A DNA stretch of 64,000 nucleotides from Picochlorum sp. 'celeri' (taxonomy: Eukaryota; Chlorophyta; Trebouxiophyceae): assembly GCA_010909725.1 (NCBI GenBank), contig JAACMV010000024.1, positions 744,001 through 808,000 of the forward strand, given 5' to 3'. The notes under the pieces were generated by a model. That model did no database searches. It was not told the DNA's origin and saw only the letters and a list, made by a program, of their open reading frames with translations. Shown piece by piece: positions 11,518 to 22,743 of this stretch (the first letter of the stretch is position 1; each line of letters starts with the position of its first letter). The position numbers and the translations under genes were made by a program.

Positions 11518-12154
11518 ATGCCATCTCAAATCTATTTGAAGTCTTCCATGGGACATGCGTCGCTCATGGACGTTGATGACCTGACCCCACTCACCCTTGG
11601 AAGACTCAAGCACAGAATCCAGGTACTGATTTTTTTAATACATCTCATATCACCCCAGGGAGAATTGATTCATGTATATACTATAACGAGTGCAGGAAAC
11701 TACTGGTATTCCAATCGAGCAGCAGATTCTGACATGTGGGTCAACCATGATCCATGGCACATCTTCATACAACAGCAATGAGGACAGTCATCATTATCAT
11801 CATGACGAAGAAGAAGAAGAAAAAGATGATGCTCTTCTCTTGGTACCAGATCATGATATGCTCACCATGACTGTATCCCAGAGGGTCAGAGGAGGAAAGC
11901 AGGTTCCAGTCAAGATGATGACCAATCATTTGCCATGTGGATCCCAGGTCACCATTGACATTGATGAGAATGCTACCAAGGATGAAATTAAATTAAAGTT
12001 ACAAGAGGCGACAGGTGTCCCATTCGAGCATATCAAGGTCATGCTGTCCGGTATCAACCAGATTGTCATGGGGGACAAGAGAACCAATGTGGGATACAGC
12101 ACCTGTGGGTATGCCAACAGCGTGCAGCTTGCTGTTGAAAAGGCAGATTCGTAA
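11518..12154 (+). CDS. tandem ubiquitin-like domain protein without a C-terminal Gly-Gly
   Basis: Two exons, 11518-11622 and 11696-12154, with a 73-nt phase 0 intron (donor GTACTG, acceptor GTGCAG); 187 residues. Ubl 1 spans the junction: IYLKSSMGHASLMDVDD, then LGRLKHRIQETTGIPIEQQ, matching the K-x-I-x-x-x-x-G-I-P-x-x-Q core of ubiquitin. An acidic and His-rich linker follows (DEEEEEKDD). Ubl 2 covers about residues 107-183, with VTIDIDENATKDEIKLKLQ and EATGVPFEHIKVMLSG. The end, VEKADS, lacks the diglycine needed for conjugation, so this is probably a Ubl adaptor or receptor ligand rather than a modifier. No known named protein with this pair was recognised. Confidence 0.75.
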
Positions 12155-12439
12155 TCAACGTATTCTCATAGTATCATCATCATCATCATCATTCGTATCA
12201 TTGTCTTTGTTGTATTGATGTACTAGTAGTAGTACGATAGATGATGTGGCTTTTCTTGCAATCAAACACAAGGAATACTTGATTTGCTTTCTCAATCACT
12301 TGAATCCTTGTAGTGGTTCTGAGGCCATTTTTTTAAAATATTAATTTACAGTGGTAATCAAACACAGTAAAAAAATCTCGGCCCATACTACTGTAGTAAC
12401 GAATACATGACATGAAAACAAAAAAATAGGAATTTCAGA

Positions 12440-13238
12440 ATGCGAACAACAGCCAAGTCCTTAGTACACAAAGCCTGGCAGAGCATAGCGCTGAGAGATT
12501 CTTCTTCTAAAGTAACCTCATCTATAGTAGAATATGCATCTAATTGCGTGAATGGCGTCCGATGGACCCGAACATGTACAAAGAAAATTCCAGTCGAATT
12601 ACTCCAGGTATGGGGATACAAACACCACCATATGTGACTGAAACTCTTTATATAACACCTATTTGAAAAAATGATCTGTGCAGAATGTGGATGGATTGGG
12701 ATTGTCGGGAGAGGTGGCCCATGTGTCTGCTGGGTATGCTCGAAACTACCTTGTTCCAGGGAGGATGGCACGGCCACTGGTTGCAGGTGGCCATGCCATG
12801 GTGAATAGTTCGATGATGAGCAAGAATACAGTCGTGGGTGACGCTGTCAGGCGTGATGATGATGAAGATGTGGTGGCAGAGAAGAAGAGGAGGAAGAAAC
12901 TAGAGGGTATTGTGCGCAAGTTGACAGAGTCGGTGGTACTGTTCAAGAAGGAGGATGCGGGTGGAGGTGTGCTGACCGAGTCTATTCGTCGGGCTGATAT
13001 TGTAGAGGCTGTTGGGAAGCAGTTGGGGATTGAGATTGTGGAGGGGTTGTTGGATATGGAGGATGAGGATGTGTTGACAACTGTTGGGGATTTTGTGATA
13101 CCGTTAAAGTTGGTTGTGAAACGTGCTGATAGAGAAGGAGAGAATGTGATGGATGGGGGACATATGGGGAGGGGAGGTAGTGGAGAAGAGAGAGCTCGTC
13201 TGCAGATACGCGTCCTTGAAAAGAATGCAAAGGTCTAG
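12440..13238 (+). CDS. organellar large ribosomal subunit protein bL9 (probably mitochondrial)
   Basis: Two exons, 12440-12607 and 12684-13238, phase 0 intron of 76 nt (donor GTATGG, acceptor GTGCAG); about 240 residues. The join produces VELLQNVDGLGLSGEVAHV followed by GYARNYLVP, which is the bL9 N-domain signature (V-x-L-L-x-x-V-x-G-L-G-x-x-G-x-x-V, then GYARNYL-P). The first 50 residues are basic and Ser-rich, with few acids, fitting a mitochondrial presequence; a plastid location is not excluded. The second half contains the connecting helix (DVVAEKKRRKKLEGIVRKL) and a C-domain with added Asp/Gly-rich tail. bL9 binds domain V of the large rRNA near the L1 stalk. The tail after residue 210 looks lineage specific. 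Confidence 0.82.
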
Positions 13239-13459
13239 ACGGATCGGTGTCATGTCAGCGACAGCTGCAGGACCCCAGCGGCAGTTTGTTATTCGTATTT
13301 TCAATAGCATTGTAATAACACCATCGATAGATATATACTAGCCAACGAGTCGAAGAAGAAGGAGAAGAGCAAACAAAAAAAAAGGAAGAAAAAGTTTTTC
13401 TATCATCATCATCATTCAGCTGGCAATAGAATACAATTAATTACAGTACATATAACACT

Positions 13460-15282
13460 ATGGATGCTGCTACGGATGCTGAGATTGCTCGGATACTGGT
13501 ACGCAGTCGTCTGTGTTGTTGCGCTCGTTTGAATTTTCTCAACAAGAGATTGGTTCTTCTGTGCAGGCAGAAGAGCATCACGGTGGTATATATGAGTATG
13601 GATATATGAATGAAGATGATTCAGGGGATGATGACCCAGATTATGGGACGACGAGGAAGAAGAGGGCACAGAAGCGGCAAAAGGCACGGGTTCTCGAGGC
13701 GGAGTTGATGCCTCCTGGTGTGGCAAAGACGCAAGAGGCAGGGAGGGATGGAGCGCTGCAATCTTCGGGTGCTGGAAATGGGAATGTTGGGGCGGCAAGG
13801 TATGACGGGGATGCTGATGGGGTGAAGAAGCAGGCAAAGCAACAGCAGCAGCAGCAAGGGGATTTGGGATATTCTGCGACAGGGCGTAGGAAGCGGAAGG
13901 ATACTGGGGCGACGAGAACTGCGTCTCGGGCGTGGAGTGATGAGGAAGAGGAGCGATTTAAGGAGGCGTTGAGTATGTTTGGGAGGGATTGGAAAAGGTG
14001 TGCAGAGCATATTGGGACAAGGGATGCGAGGGCTGTGGCGAGTCATACGCAAAAGTTTTTGATCAAAGCGTTGCTTCGTGGGGAAGAGTTGCCAGAGGCG
14101 ATGGCTCGGAGTGGGCGTGGGTATACATTGTCTGGGAAGCCGTTGGATCCGAATTCATCTGCGGCGCGGGCATATGGGTTGCGCCCAAAGGAGTTTCTCA
14201 AGATTGTGGAGTCTGGATTTCTGGAAGTTGGTGTTCATGTTACGACATTTGAGGTTGATGGTGGGGATGGTAGTACGCTGGCGTCTCCGAAACAGCAGAA
14301 GAAAAAGGTGAGCAAATCTGGGGATGATGAGGTGCCTGCAAGGAGTACCAGTCCTCCCCCACAGCCAACAGAATATGCACTGAATCGGCCCAGGCGGACC
14401 CTCGGGGGACAGAAAAGTCAGCTTGGAGACACGACCGAGTCTCTTGATTTAACAGATCTGCAAGAGTTTATGGGACCTATTGGTGCGGAGGGTGGTCGGT
14501 GTCAGCCTTTTGCTGTGACGATTTCAGAAGATGCTGTCCTTGTGATGGATTTCCATGCACATCTGTCGAGCTGTGAAGTCATCGGATTGTTAGGAGGGAC
14601 ATTTGATACCAATACAAAACAGCTTGTGGTGAAGGGGGCGTACCCGTGTCGAAGAACTGCTGGGTCTGACTCTACAACATCAGTAGAATTGGACCCTGCC
14701 TCCCAAGTGATTGTCAAGGATGAGATGGCTACTGATGGCTTGATACCGGTGGGATGGTATCACTCCCATCCAATATTTGAAGCTCGACCGAGTGCAAAAG
14801 ATAACGAAAATCAGCGGAACTATCAGGCATTTGCAGCTGACAAGTCGACCGGACTGGAGCCATGGGTGGGCATGATTATTGGCCCATACGATGAACAGCT
14901 TCCAACGCCAGCATCCCATGTTCAAGCATGGGTTGTTCGATCACAGAATAAAAATGTCATCCCGTATAATATTAGATATCAAAAGGATCCACCAAAGGCG
15001 AGGATCACACCCGCACTCGTGAAGAGATTGGAATCAGCCTTGGAAAATTTGGTCGGCGATCCAGGGCGGTTGAACATGCAACAGCTCTGGCGGCCATTCA
15101 CATTTTACAGACAAGGGCTTCCAGAGGGACCAGCGATGAAACGCAGTGAAAAACTTCGAGCTGCATTGAACAGTCATTTGCCGATACAGGACCAACCAGA
15201 TGCTGTGTCTCAGTTTCACCAAACCATTGATGCCATGTTTTTAAAGTATTGGGGCACACGGTTGTTTGACAGCAATGCATGA
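13460..15282 (+). CDS. Myb/SANT plus MPN+ (JAMM) deubiquitinase, MYSM1-like
   Basis: Exon 1 is 13460-13498 (13 codons, MDAATDAEIARIL) and exon 2 is 13567-15282, with a 68-nt phase 0 intron (donor GTACGC, acceptor GTGCAG). About 584 residues. An acidic then basic, Gln-rich N-terminus is followed by a Myb/SANT repeat (RAWSDEEEERFKEALSMFG, later ASHTQKFL of the SHAQKYF class). The C-terminal MPN domain has a full JAMM set: Glu in SSCEVIGLLGG (about 349), HSHP (about 411) and the downstream Ser and Asp in RPSAKDN. MYSM1 removes ubiquitin from histone H2A, and the sequence after HSHP is like it. No SWIRM domain is visible between the Myb and MPN parts. Likely nuclear; histone substrate is inferred. 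Confidence 0.83.
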
Positions 15283-15305
15283 TGCGTCGTATTTTGTTAT
15301 TACAT

Positions 15306-16414
15306 TTAAAAGTAGAATGATGTACGCATTCCCGTTTTCCACACATGCGTGGCGCATATCCAGTTGAAAACCAAGTACCCAGCAAACATGATGCCATAGG
15401 ACACCCGCCGCCTTGCCTTTGCATTCTCAATGGTTGGCACAATATACGTTACTGCTGCGATCAATAACCCAAACGCCATGACCAACGATCCCATAATGAA
15501 CCCTTCAGCGCCCATCTGCCCGCTGCCTTGCAGGAAAGCTTTAGCTTGCCTCGTCCTTGGGTCCATACCAACCATGGGCACCCCTCTAATAATATTAAAC
15601 ATGCCACCAGACAGGGAGAACCAAAACACAAACAATGAACCAACGATATACAGCGGCATCCACTGTATCAACGCAGACTGTGATATTTTATACCCAATAA
15701 TGGCTACAGATGCGAGGAATATCAACACAAATACCGGCAAGAAGGGAGAACGAGCACTCAGCTCTGCCGACAAGTCTCCAGGACTAATCCCACATGTTCC
15801 TGCAATGAACGTGGCAAGTGCCTGAGCTCCCCAATCCTCCACCGGCCCTGGAGCCATCAAATTTTTATGAGGCAGATTGATTGATCCTCCTGGCGCAATC
15901 TCCTTGTTCCCTGGAATATACGACAGGTATGGAAGCCCTCTGGCCCCAAGCCTGGACAGAGAGTCCTTTGCATCCTCCAACGTTACCCGCACAAATACAA
16001 CTTTATCCTCATACTCTGTACCCTTATGAGTCTTCACATACGTCCTACCAACAATCCCAAACTCTTTCAGCCTCTTCTCCAGCGATAATTGTTTGGAATT
16101 GCGAAATTTGAGAGCATCGGCAAACACGTAAACTGAATACGGTCGAGATACACCATCCACTAATGCATCGAATTCCTTTGGTCCCAAGGTAACATAACCA
16201 GTCTTTGATTCACGCTGCTGCTTCAGTATCGCTTGTACCTGCAAAGGTCAAAGAATGAATCTGATCGCCACACCCACACCCCGTCGATACGCCTTCTTCT
16301 TCTTCTTACCTGTTTATTTGGTTCAGACTCATCTAATCCTCTCACAGACAGTAGCAGAAGGGTGATGACGCAGAAGAATGTCCTCGAGAATGAGGTCATT
16401 CGTCCAAAAACCAT
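15306..16414 (-). CDS. OST3/6: oligosaccharyltransferase OST3/OST6 subunit
   Basis: Exon 1 is 16414-16310 and exon 2 is 16238-15306, joined in phase 0 over a 71-nt intron (donor GTAAGA, acceptor TTGCAG); about 345 residues. Exon 1 supplies an ER signal peptide (FFCVITLLLLSVRG). Residues about 40-190 form the lumenal thioredoxin-like domain, in which no CXXC redox pair is visible. Four membrane spans follow: FLPVFVLIFLASVAIIGY, WMPLYIVGSLFVFWF, GFIMGSLVMAFGLLIAAV and VSYGIMFAGYLVFNWICA. This order is that of OST3/6, TUSC3 and MAGT1, which assist N-glycosylation of proteins in the ER. The gene converges on the MYSM1-like gene with 23 nt between their stops. Confidence 0.86.
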
Positions 16415-16471
16415 ACTGGGATCCTTGTATGTGATCGATCACGGGTATCTGATACTACATAAATAGTTTAA

Positions 16472-17578
16472 TTAGGATTCGAATATCAATGGGAGCGTAA
16501 TTGTCGCTGATAAGGCTTCTGGCGTCATTGCCGCTGAGAATGACATGCTTTCAAGATGCTCAGAGACACATGTGAGGATACTCACCATGGCATCATCTGG
16601 GTCTTCCAGAGACTGTGGACGACACTTGAGCGTGTTTGCAAGGACATTGATGGATTCAACTGTGCCTTGGTGGGTGATATGGAGCCTCAAGATGAGGGTG
16701 CCACATGCCATACTGAGTTGTCCAAGCTCTTCATACAAGGCTTCCAGAGTGCGGTTGAGCACATCTGTCGCCGTGGTTTCATCAATATGTCCCTCAAAAT
16801 ATGCTGATGGTTCTGTATACCACCCGTGGAGAACAATGCGTGCATCCAAAGGATTTTTAACACCTTCAACCATGGTGACACCGTGTGGTTTTCGTGGATC
16901 AAACACCGTCATCCTTCCAAAGTACGGCGGAATCGATTCCACAATATCAGGCAACTCGATTCCTGTTGAAGATTCATGACACCTCCAGTAGTCTAATATA
17001 TCGTCACGGAGTATCTTTGTCTCACCTCCTATGAAAGGATGAGGTGTCTCTTTGTGATAGTCTGACAAGCTAAGAACAAACGCAAACGGCCCATGAGGCG
17101 CATCCGTATGGAATTCTTGAAAGTGCCCAGAGACATAGTATGAAAGCCAGATGGGAGAGATGCCTCGACACCCGAGCCTCTCCTGACCAAAATCCAAAAT
17201 TTTGCTTTCAAGCTCCATGTACAGATCAGGTGGAAAGAAGGCATCTGCAGGGGTTCTCATCAATGAATATTGCCCTGGCACATGCCAATAGTCCCATATA
17301 AACCTTTCTGACGTCGTCTCTAGTGGGTTTGAGAACCTATCGTTGTAATGGGTCCGCAATGCAGTGACCAGGTGTGGGTCAAACCCATCCTCGACGCATG
17401 TACCCCCCTCCATTATCCCATCTGATGTGCTGCATGCTTTTCTTTTAGTGGTGTGCTGACGATGTCGATCGTGATCACGTCCTGGTGAGCTGCATTCAAC
17501 TGAATGCCATGCACATGCAAGTCCTCCCTTGTGCTCCAAGGGCCCTCGAGAAACACTGTGTCCAACTACGATGCTCAT
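16472..17578 (-). CDS. 2-oxoglutarate/Fe(II)-dependent oxygenase-like protein
   Basis: A single frame of 368 residues. The double-stranded beta-helix motif is visible: HTDAPHGPFAFVLSL gives the HxD iron ligands (about residue 160), GRMTVFDPRKPHGVTMVEG gives the distal His, and ARIVLHGWY gives the Arg that would hold 2-oxoglutarate. A GGETKI segment sits between them, as in prolyl 4-hydroxylase-type folds. The N-terminal 55 residues are basic and weakly structured, and an internal start at MEGGTCVEDGFDPH is also possible. The last 110 residues after the core are predicted mostly helical and not recognised. Substrate is unknown; the family includes hydroxylases of proteins and small molecules. 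Confidence 0.68.
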   Translation of the reverse strand: MSIVVGHSVSRGPLEHKGGLACAWHSVECSSPGRDHDRHRQHTTKRKACSTSDGIMEGGTCVEDGFDPHLVTALRTHYNDRFSNPLETTSERFIWDYWHVPGQYSLMRTPADAFFPPDLYMELESKILDFGQERLGCRGISPIWLSYYVSGHFQEFHTDAPHGPFAFVLSLSDYHKETPHPFIGGETKILRDDILDYWRCHESSTGIELPDIVESIPPYFGRMTVFDPRKPHGVTMVEGVKNPLDARIVLHGWYTEPSAYFEGHIDETTATDVLNRTLEALYEELGQLSMACGTLILRLHITHQGTVESINVLANTLKCRPQSLEDPDDAMVSILTCVSEHLESMSFSAAMTPEALSATITLPLIFES

Positions 17579-17898
17579 TGCAATGTACTAGTTTTTAAGG
17601 AATTGCAATGCCATATATTGCAGTGGAGAGAGCTCGTGTTTTTGAAATGCACACTGTGCATGCCATATGGCAATCCAAGTCTGCATCTACTACACATTGC
17701 TACACAAGGAGGCATTACATGCAGCCTGGGAATATTGTTTTGCAAATATTATAATTGCATAATTAATGGGTATTACATTGATTTGTGTCTGTCATTGATA
17801 TAGAAGAAGAAGAAGTCAGTGTTGCATCCCCCTTTTGCATTTCAATTTTTTCGGCTGGCGTCACCTGTTTTTCTTTAGTGTCCCTATACCAATTCAAC
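17579..17898. other. intergenic, divergent promoter region
   Basis: This 320-nt stretch lies between the divergent starts of the 2OG oxygenase and ESF1 genes. It is AT-rich towards its right half and probably holds both promoters. A short frame over 17785-17898 joins the first ESF1 exon upstream of its ATG but shows no family match. No other gene, RNA or repeat was seen. Confidence 0.4.
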
Positions 17899-20262
17899 AT
17901 GAAAAGTTCAACAAAGAAGGATAATTCAAAGAAAAAGGAGGTTCGAGGGGATGAGCGATTTGCAGCGGTTGGGTATGATCCCCGTTTTCAGCGGTTCCCA
18001 AAGGCCAAGTCAAAAGTCAAGGTGGACGATCGTTTCAAGGGTACGTGCGTTTGAGTATACGGCACTGGTGGAGACTGTGTTACCGTGTCAATGCAACACG
18101 ATTGCTTGAATTGTTGTGCAGATATGTTTGAGAATCCTGAATTTCAAGTTGGGTCTACAAAAGACAAGCGTGGAAGAGGGAGTCATAAGAAACAGAAGAA
18201 GAAGCTTGTTGACGAGGTGAGAAGGTATTATCGATTGGATGATGAAGATGAGGAAAGGAAAGGTAAGATCGACGGAGAGATTGAGCAGGCAGTCAAACCA
18301 ACACCACCACCACCATCATCATCACCATCATCATCTGAAGAAGAAGAAGAAGAGCTTGATGAAGCTGGCATGAGATGGGCTCGGATGAGAGGACTTGCTG
18401 GGCCTAGTAGTAGCAGTGAAAGCGAAAGCGACAGTGAGAGTGAGAGCGATGATATTAATAATGATTTGATGGATGGTGTTCTGGATGAAGATGTGGAACA
18501 TTTGTATCAGGACTGGGGTGTTGGGGCATATGCTGCCAATCCCAATGAAAACATCCCACTTCTTCCTGAAGCAACGCACCGACTGGCGTGTGTAGATTTG
18601 GATTGGGAGCATATCAAAGCAGTAGATATACTGGCGGCCTTGCGCTCCTTTGTGCCAGGGACAGACGGCGACATCTCCTCTGTGACTGTGTACCCATCTG
18701 ATTATGGATTGGAAAGGATGGAAGAAGAGAAGAATACGGGCCCTCAAGCGATCTGGAAGAAATCACATGATGACAAAGCAGATAATGAAGAAGAAGAAGA
18801 AGAAGATGAGGACTCTGAAGGTGGAGACGGGGATCTTGATACTACCAAGCTTCGCTATTATGAACGGTCCAAATTAAGGTGGTATTATGCCATTATTGTA
18901 TGCAGTACAGCGAAAGCAGCAGAATCTATTTATAATGAGTGTGATGGAATGGAGCTCATGAAAACGGCAAATGTGTTTGATTTGCGTTTTGTCCCTGATG
19001 ATCAATCATTTGAGGGACGTGTTGTACGGGATGTGGCCACCAGTGTGCCTGCTGATTATTCAGCACCAGTGTTTCAGACAAAGGCTTTGCAGCACACCAA
19101 TGTTGAGCTCACATGGGATAAAGTTGATGATGACAGGAAAAAGACATTGTCAAAGAAGTTCAAAGATGATGAATTGAAGGATGAGGATTTTAAGACATAC
19201 TTGGCAAGTGCATCTGATGAGTCTGAGGAAGAAGCCGACACAGTTCCTGACGACGATCAGGAGGCTATTCGAGAAAGATATAGAAAGTTGGTATCTCTCA
19301 CAGACAAAGACGTACCATCTGAGAGGAAGGGAACAAAGGAATGGGAGAAGGAGGAGGATTTGCCAGATGGCTGTGTCGCAGATAAAGACAAGGAGCTACA
19401 GGTGACTTTTGCCCAAGATCTGGAGAGTTTGGGTGCCAAACTAGCAGAAAAAGCGAAAGAAAAGAATCGAAAGGGCGCCGAGACAGTCTGGGAAGCGTAT
19501 CTCAGGAGACGGAAAGAGAAGAGGGAGGAAGCCAAGCGCAAAGGAAAAGTCCACTATCATTCTTCTGATGACAGCGAATCCGATTCAGACATTGAGGAAG
19601 CACCGCCGGCTGGAAATGATGAAGATGACCCTACAAAGGATCCTTTTGACGATCCATTTTTCAACCAAAACGATTCATTCGTGGACACGAAGAAGAAGGG
19701 AAAGAAGAAACCTCAACAACATTTGTCAGACTCTGATGATGATGCACAAGAAGAGCAGCGCCGCGCAGAACTCGAAATGTTACTCATGGACGACACCTCT
19801 CTACATTCCAAGAAGAAATCATCCCTAGCGAAAGATGCAGGTCTGCCAAAAGGCAAAATGAGCAAAAGGGCAAGGATCAAGTTGGCAAAGATGAAGAAGA
19901 GGGCCGAGCGTGAGGATGGCTCCGACAACGAAGATTTGGACGCTCAAAACAAGGAATATCTTAATATGGATGATCCAAGATTCAAGGAAGTATTCGAAAA
20001 CCCCGAATTCGCTCTTGATCCAACGGATCCTCGGTTTGCCAAATCTGGCAAAGCTGCAACAAAGCTAGCAACCGAAGTAGCCAAGCGGCGCTCCCAAAAG
20101 CGTAGATCAAAGGCCACTTCCGACACAGTCGAGGAATATGACAAGAAGATAGATTCAAAATCATCGGACAAGGCCGACATCAAACTCATGGTAGCGTCAT
20201 TGAAGCGCAAGTCAGCAAGCACAATGAACAGCAAGAAGAAATCCAAACCTTCACGATGGTAA
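17899..20262 (+). CDS. ESF1: ESF1 homologue, nucleolar pre-rRNA processing factor
   Basis: Two exons: 17899-18040 and 18122-20262, with an 81-nt intron (donor GTACGT, acceptor GTGCAG) in phase 1; about 760 residues. The N-terminus DERFAAVGYDPRFQRFPK followed by KVKVDDRFKDMFENPEF is the ESF1 start. Next come long Ser/Glu/Asp-rich tracts, the RNP-like domain (NIPLLPEATHRLACVDLDW and the VDILAALRSF segment), and the C-terminal NUC153 domain (MDDPRFKEVFENPEFALDP), then a Lys-rich tail. ESF1 works in 18S rRNA maturation in the nucleolus. The trinucleotide-like acidic stretches are normal for the family. Confidence is high. Confidence 0.93.
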
Positions 20263-20392
20263 TGCCCATACTTGGTGGGATGCATCCGCGGTAGTGCTTA
20301 TAATTATCTCAATACATTTAATGTATATTTAGATACTCCGATTGTTGATTGAACCACAGCATCCTCCACCGATCCCTTCAACGACACCCGCC

Positions 20393-21705
20393 ATGGCTCC
20401 TTCTGACAAACTCTATGATCAGTGCGTTATTTTGTATCCATTAGATTTATATGACATCAATTATTCATAAAGAGTGTTTCTTTGCCACTTGCAGGCTGGA
20501 TATTGTGATTCCAACAAGTACGTGTGTCTGATTGCCAGATCGTCGCCATACCCACTTCGTATATTCTGTACTAGAACCACAAAAGAGACCACCATAGTAC
20601 TTCAAATACTTCATTACATCGACTGACCTAGTATATGTACCAATTGCAGTCCGAAACTTGGATTTTCTGGAGCAGTGGTACGGCCTGCCTTCTATACGAC
20701 TGCGGTAGCCGTTCTCTACATCTGAATCGTCTGAATTATTCATGCAGGAGAGATTTCTTCCAACCATACCATATCATCGTGGTTCAGGATGGGGACCCGA
20801 GCAGAAAAGTAGAGGTACCAGAGGGCTTTGATTATGAGTTGTACAACAGGAATGATATTGAGAGAATTCTTGGGGACAAGGCATGGTGCATCAGTTTCAA
20901 AGATTCTGCCTGCCGTTGCTTTGGATACATGATCAGTAAGAAGAAGTATATCTATACAATTGATGATGATTGCTTTGTGGCGACCAAGCCTACTGGAGAG
21001 AGAATCAATGCTTTGGAGCAGCACATTCAAAATCTCTTGTCCCCATCTACCCCAGACTTCTTCAACACATTGTATGATCCGTTTGCAGAAGGAGCTGATT
21101 TTGTACGTGGGTACCCATTTTCTATGAGAGAGGGGAAGAAGACGGCAGTGTCTCATGGGCTGTGGTTGAACATCCCAGACTATGATGCTCCCACACAGAT
21201 GGTCAAGCCCATGGAGAGGAACACGCGTTACGTCAATGCAGTTCTCACTATACCCAAAAAGACACTTTTTCCCATGTGTGGAATGAACTTGGCATTCGAT
21301 CGCGAGATTATTGGGCCAGCAATGTACTTTGGACTCATGGGAGAAGGCCAACCATGGGGCAGATATGATGATATGTGGGCCGGGTGGTGCGTGAAAGTCA
21401 TCGCCGATCATCTCGATGTTGGAGTCAAAACAGGCTTGCCGTACATTTGGCATTCAAAGGCATCCAATCCCTTTGTCAACCTGAGGAAGGAATACAATGG
21501 AATTTTCTGGCAGGAGGAGATTATTCCATTCTTCCAAAAGGTTGAATTTTCCGACAAGGCGTCAGATGTGTTCTCATGCATGGAAGAATTGGCTGAAAAG
21601 GTGCGCGAAGGATTGAAGCACTTGGATCCATACTTTGAAAAGCTTGCTGATGGCATGCTGACATGGATTCAAGCATGGAAGGAATTGAACAGCACCGAGT
21701 CATAA
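20393..21705 (+). CDS. RGP/UAM: reversibly glycosylated polypeptide / UDP-arabinopyranose mutase
   Basis: Four exons: 20393-20421, 20495-20517, 20650-20677 and 20748-21705, giving 345 residues. The first three are only 29, 23 and 28 nt; donors GTGCGT, GTACGT, GTACGG and acceptors TTGCAG, TTGCAG, ATGCAG all keep frame. Joined, they read [20 protein letters not shown] then [17 protein letters not shown], the plant RGP start. The catalytic loop has the D-D-D triad in YTIDDDCFV, and [12 protein letters not shown] and [11 protein letters not shown] follow. The enzyme interconverts UDP-Ara pyranose and furanose at the Golgi/cytosol and is a plant and green alga hallmark. Length and motifs fit intact function. 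Confidence 0.93.
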
Positions 21706-21742
21706 GATTGATTCATTTGTTTCCAATCATGTACATATAATG

Positions 21743-22704
21743 CTATAAAAATTTGGCAGCCATTTCGGCGTTTTTATCTACTGGTATCGTCATTGGTACA
21801 CCATCCTTGTTGTCCTCTTCATGTTTGATCAAATCCTTGAGATGGGCTTCCACTGCCTCGCGCCATGTTGATCCTTGTTCCCACGTATCTGCTTCATCTA
21901 GAATACCTAGCTGGGAGAGCACGAGAAGAATATGCTTGCAATCTCGCTTGCGGCATCGATGGTCAATGCATGTGCATTTTTTCTTTTCATCACTCAGAGT
22001 AATTGTATATGGGTCTCCTTTACTTCCAATCACAATAAAGGACGCAAAGTCATCGTTGCATTCCACAAGCCCATCAAGAGCTACAGCTTGCATTCTCGCC
22101 AACATCTTTTTCCGTTCATCCTTCTTTTCTTCCTCAGTCATGTGGCTCAGCAATGCCCGATCTCTGGCAGCATACACTGATGCCTCTGATTTTGGACCAC
22201 TGCAGTTCATCAGATGCCTCTTTTGCCCACGTTCATACACTTTCCCGCATTTTGGACACTCTCCATTCACAATAAATTCTCCTAATTGCCGCTCAAATCT
22301 GTCCTCTGCAGTCTCCTCTTCCTCTTCAACAGGATTCTCTTGCTTGATTTGAAGTCGCCTTGATCGCCGCACACCACCCTCATCGTGCATCTCTGGAGCT
22401 CCTTCATGTTCCAATACTCTCTTGTCTTTCTTCTTTCGCGTCTTCTTTTGCTTGGGTGGACTGCTAGGTGCCCCAACCAAACTGTCCAGTTGTTTGGCTA
22501 CTTTGGTCAAATTCAAAGCACGAAGTTTCTCGCGATTCCGTTCAATTCTGAAGCAAAAAATCCAGTTATTCAACCATTGTATACATATAATTGGATCCGT
22601 ACGTACATTTTCAGCCTCTGTATCTCATAGGGAACGAGCCCTTCAGAATTTGAACCATGTTCCGTTGTTGTTGCTACGTCGTCCAAATTGCGTTTTCTGG
22701 CCAT
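21743..22704 (-). CDS. SWIM zinc-finger protein
   Basis: Two exons, 22704-22607 (98 nt, starting MARKRNLDD) and 22547-21743, with a 59-nt intron (donor GTACGT, acceptor TTCAG) in phase 2; about 300 residues. The join gives VPYEIQRLKIIERNREKLRAL, a motif at the start of several plant DNA-associated proteins. A C2HC-like finger follows (GECPKCGKVY then KRHLMNC). The SWIM domain lies near residue 215: YTITLSDEKKKCTCIDHRC followed by DCKHILLVL, with the CxC and CxH metal ligands present. SWIM proteins bind DNA or protein, but no specific role is seen. The basic segment KRRSRRLQIK suggests the nucleus. Confidence 0.72.
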
Positions 22705-22743
22705 ACTTTTCTCTTACAAATATGACTATAAATATGCAATTAG

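Noticed and set aside
12177..12196. Short ATC/CAT-type microsatellites, also at about 466, 13406 and 37060
   Set aside because: Ordinary simple repeats without any structural or gene context.
20740..21453. 237-codon minus-strand frame over RGP/UAM
   Set aside because: Antisense of a confirmed gene, with no domain.
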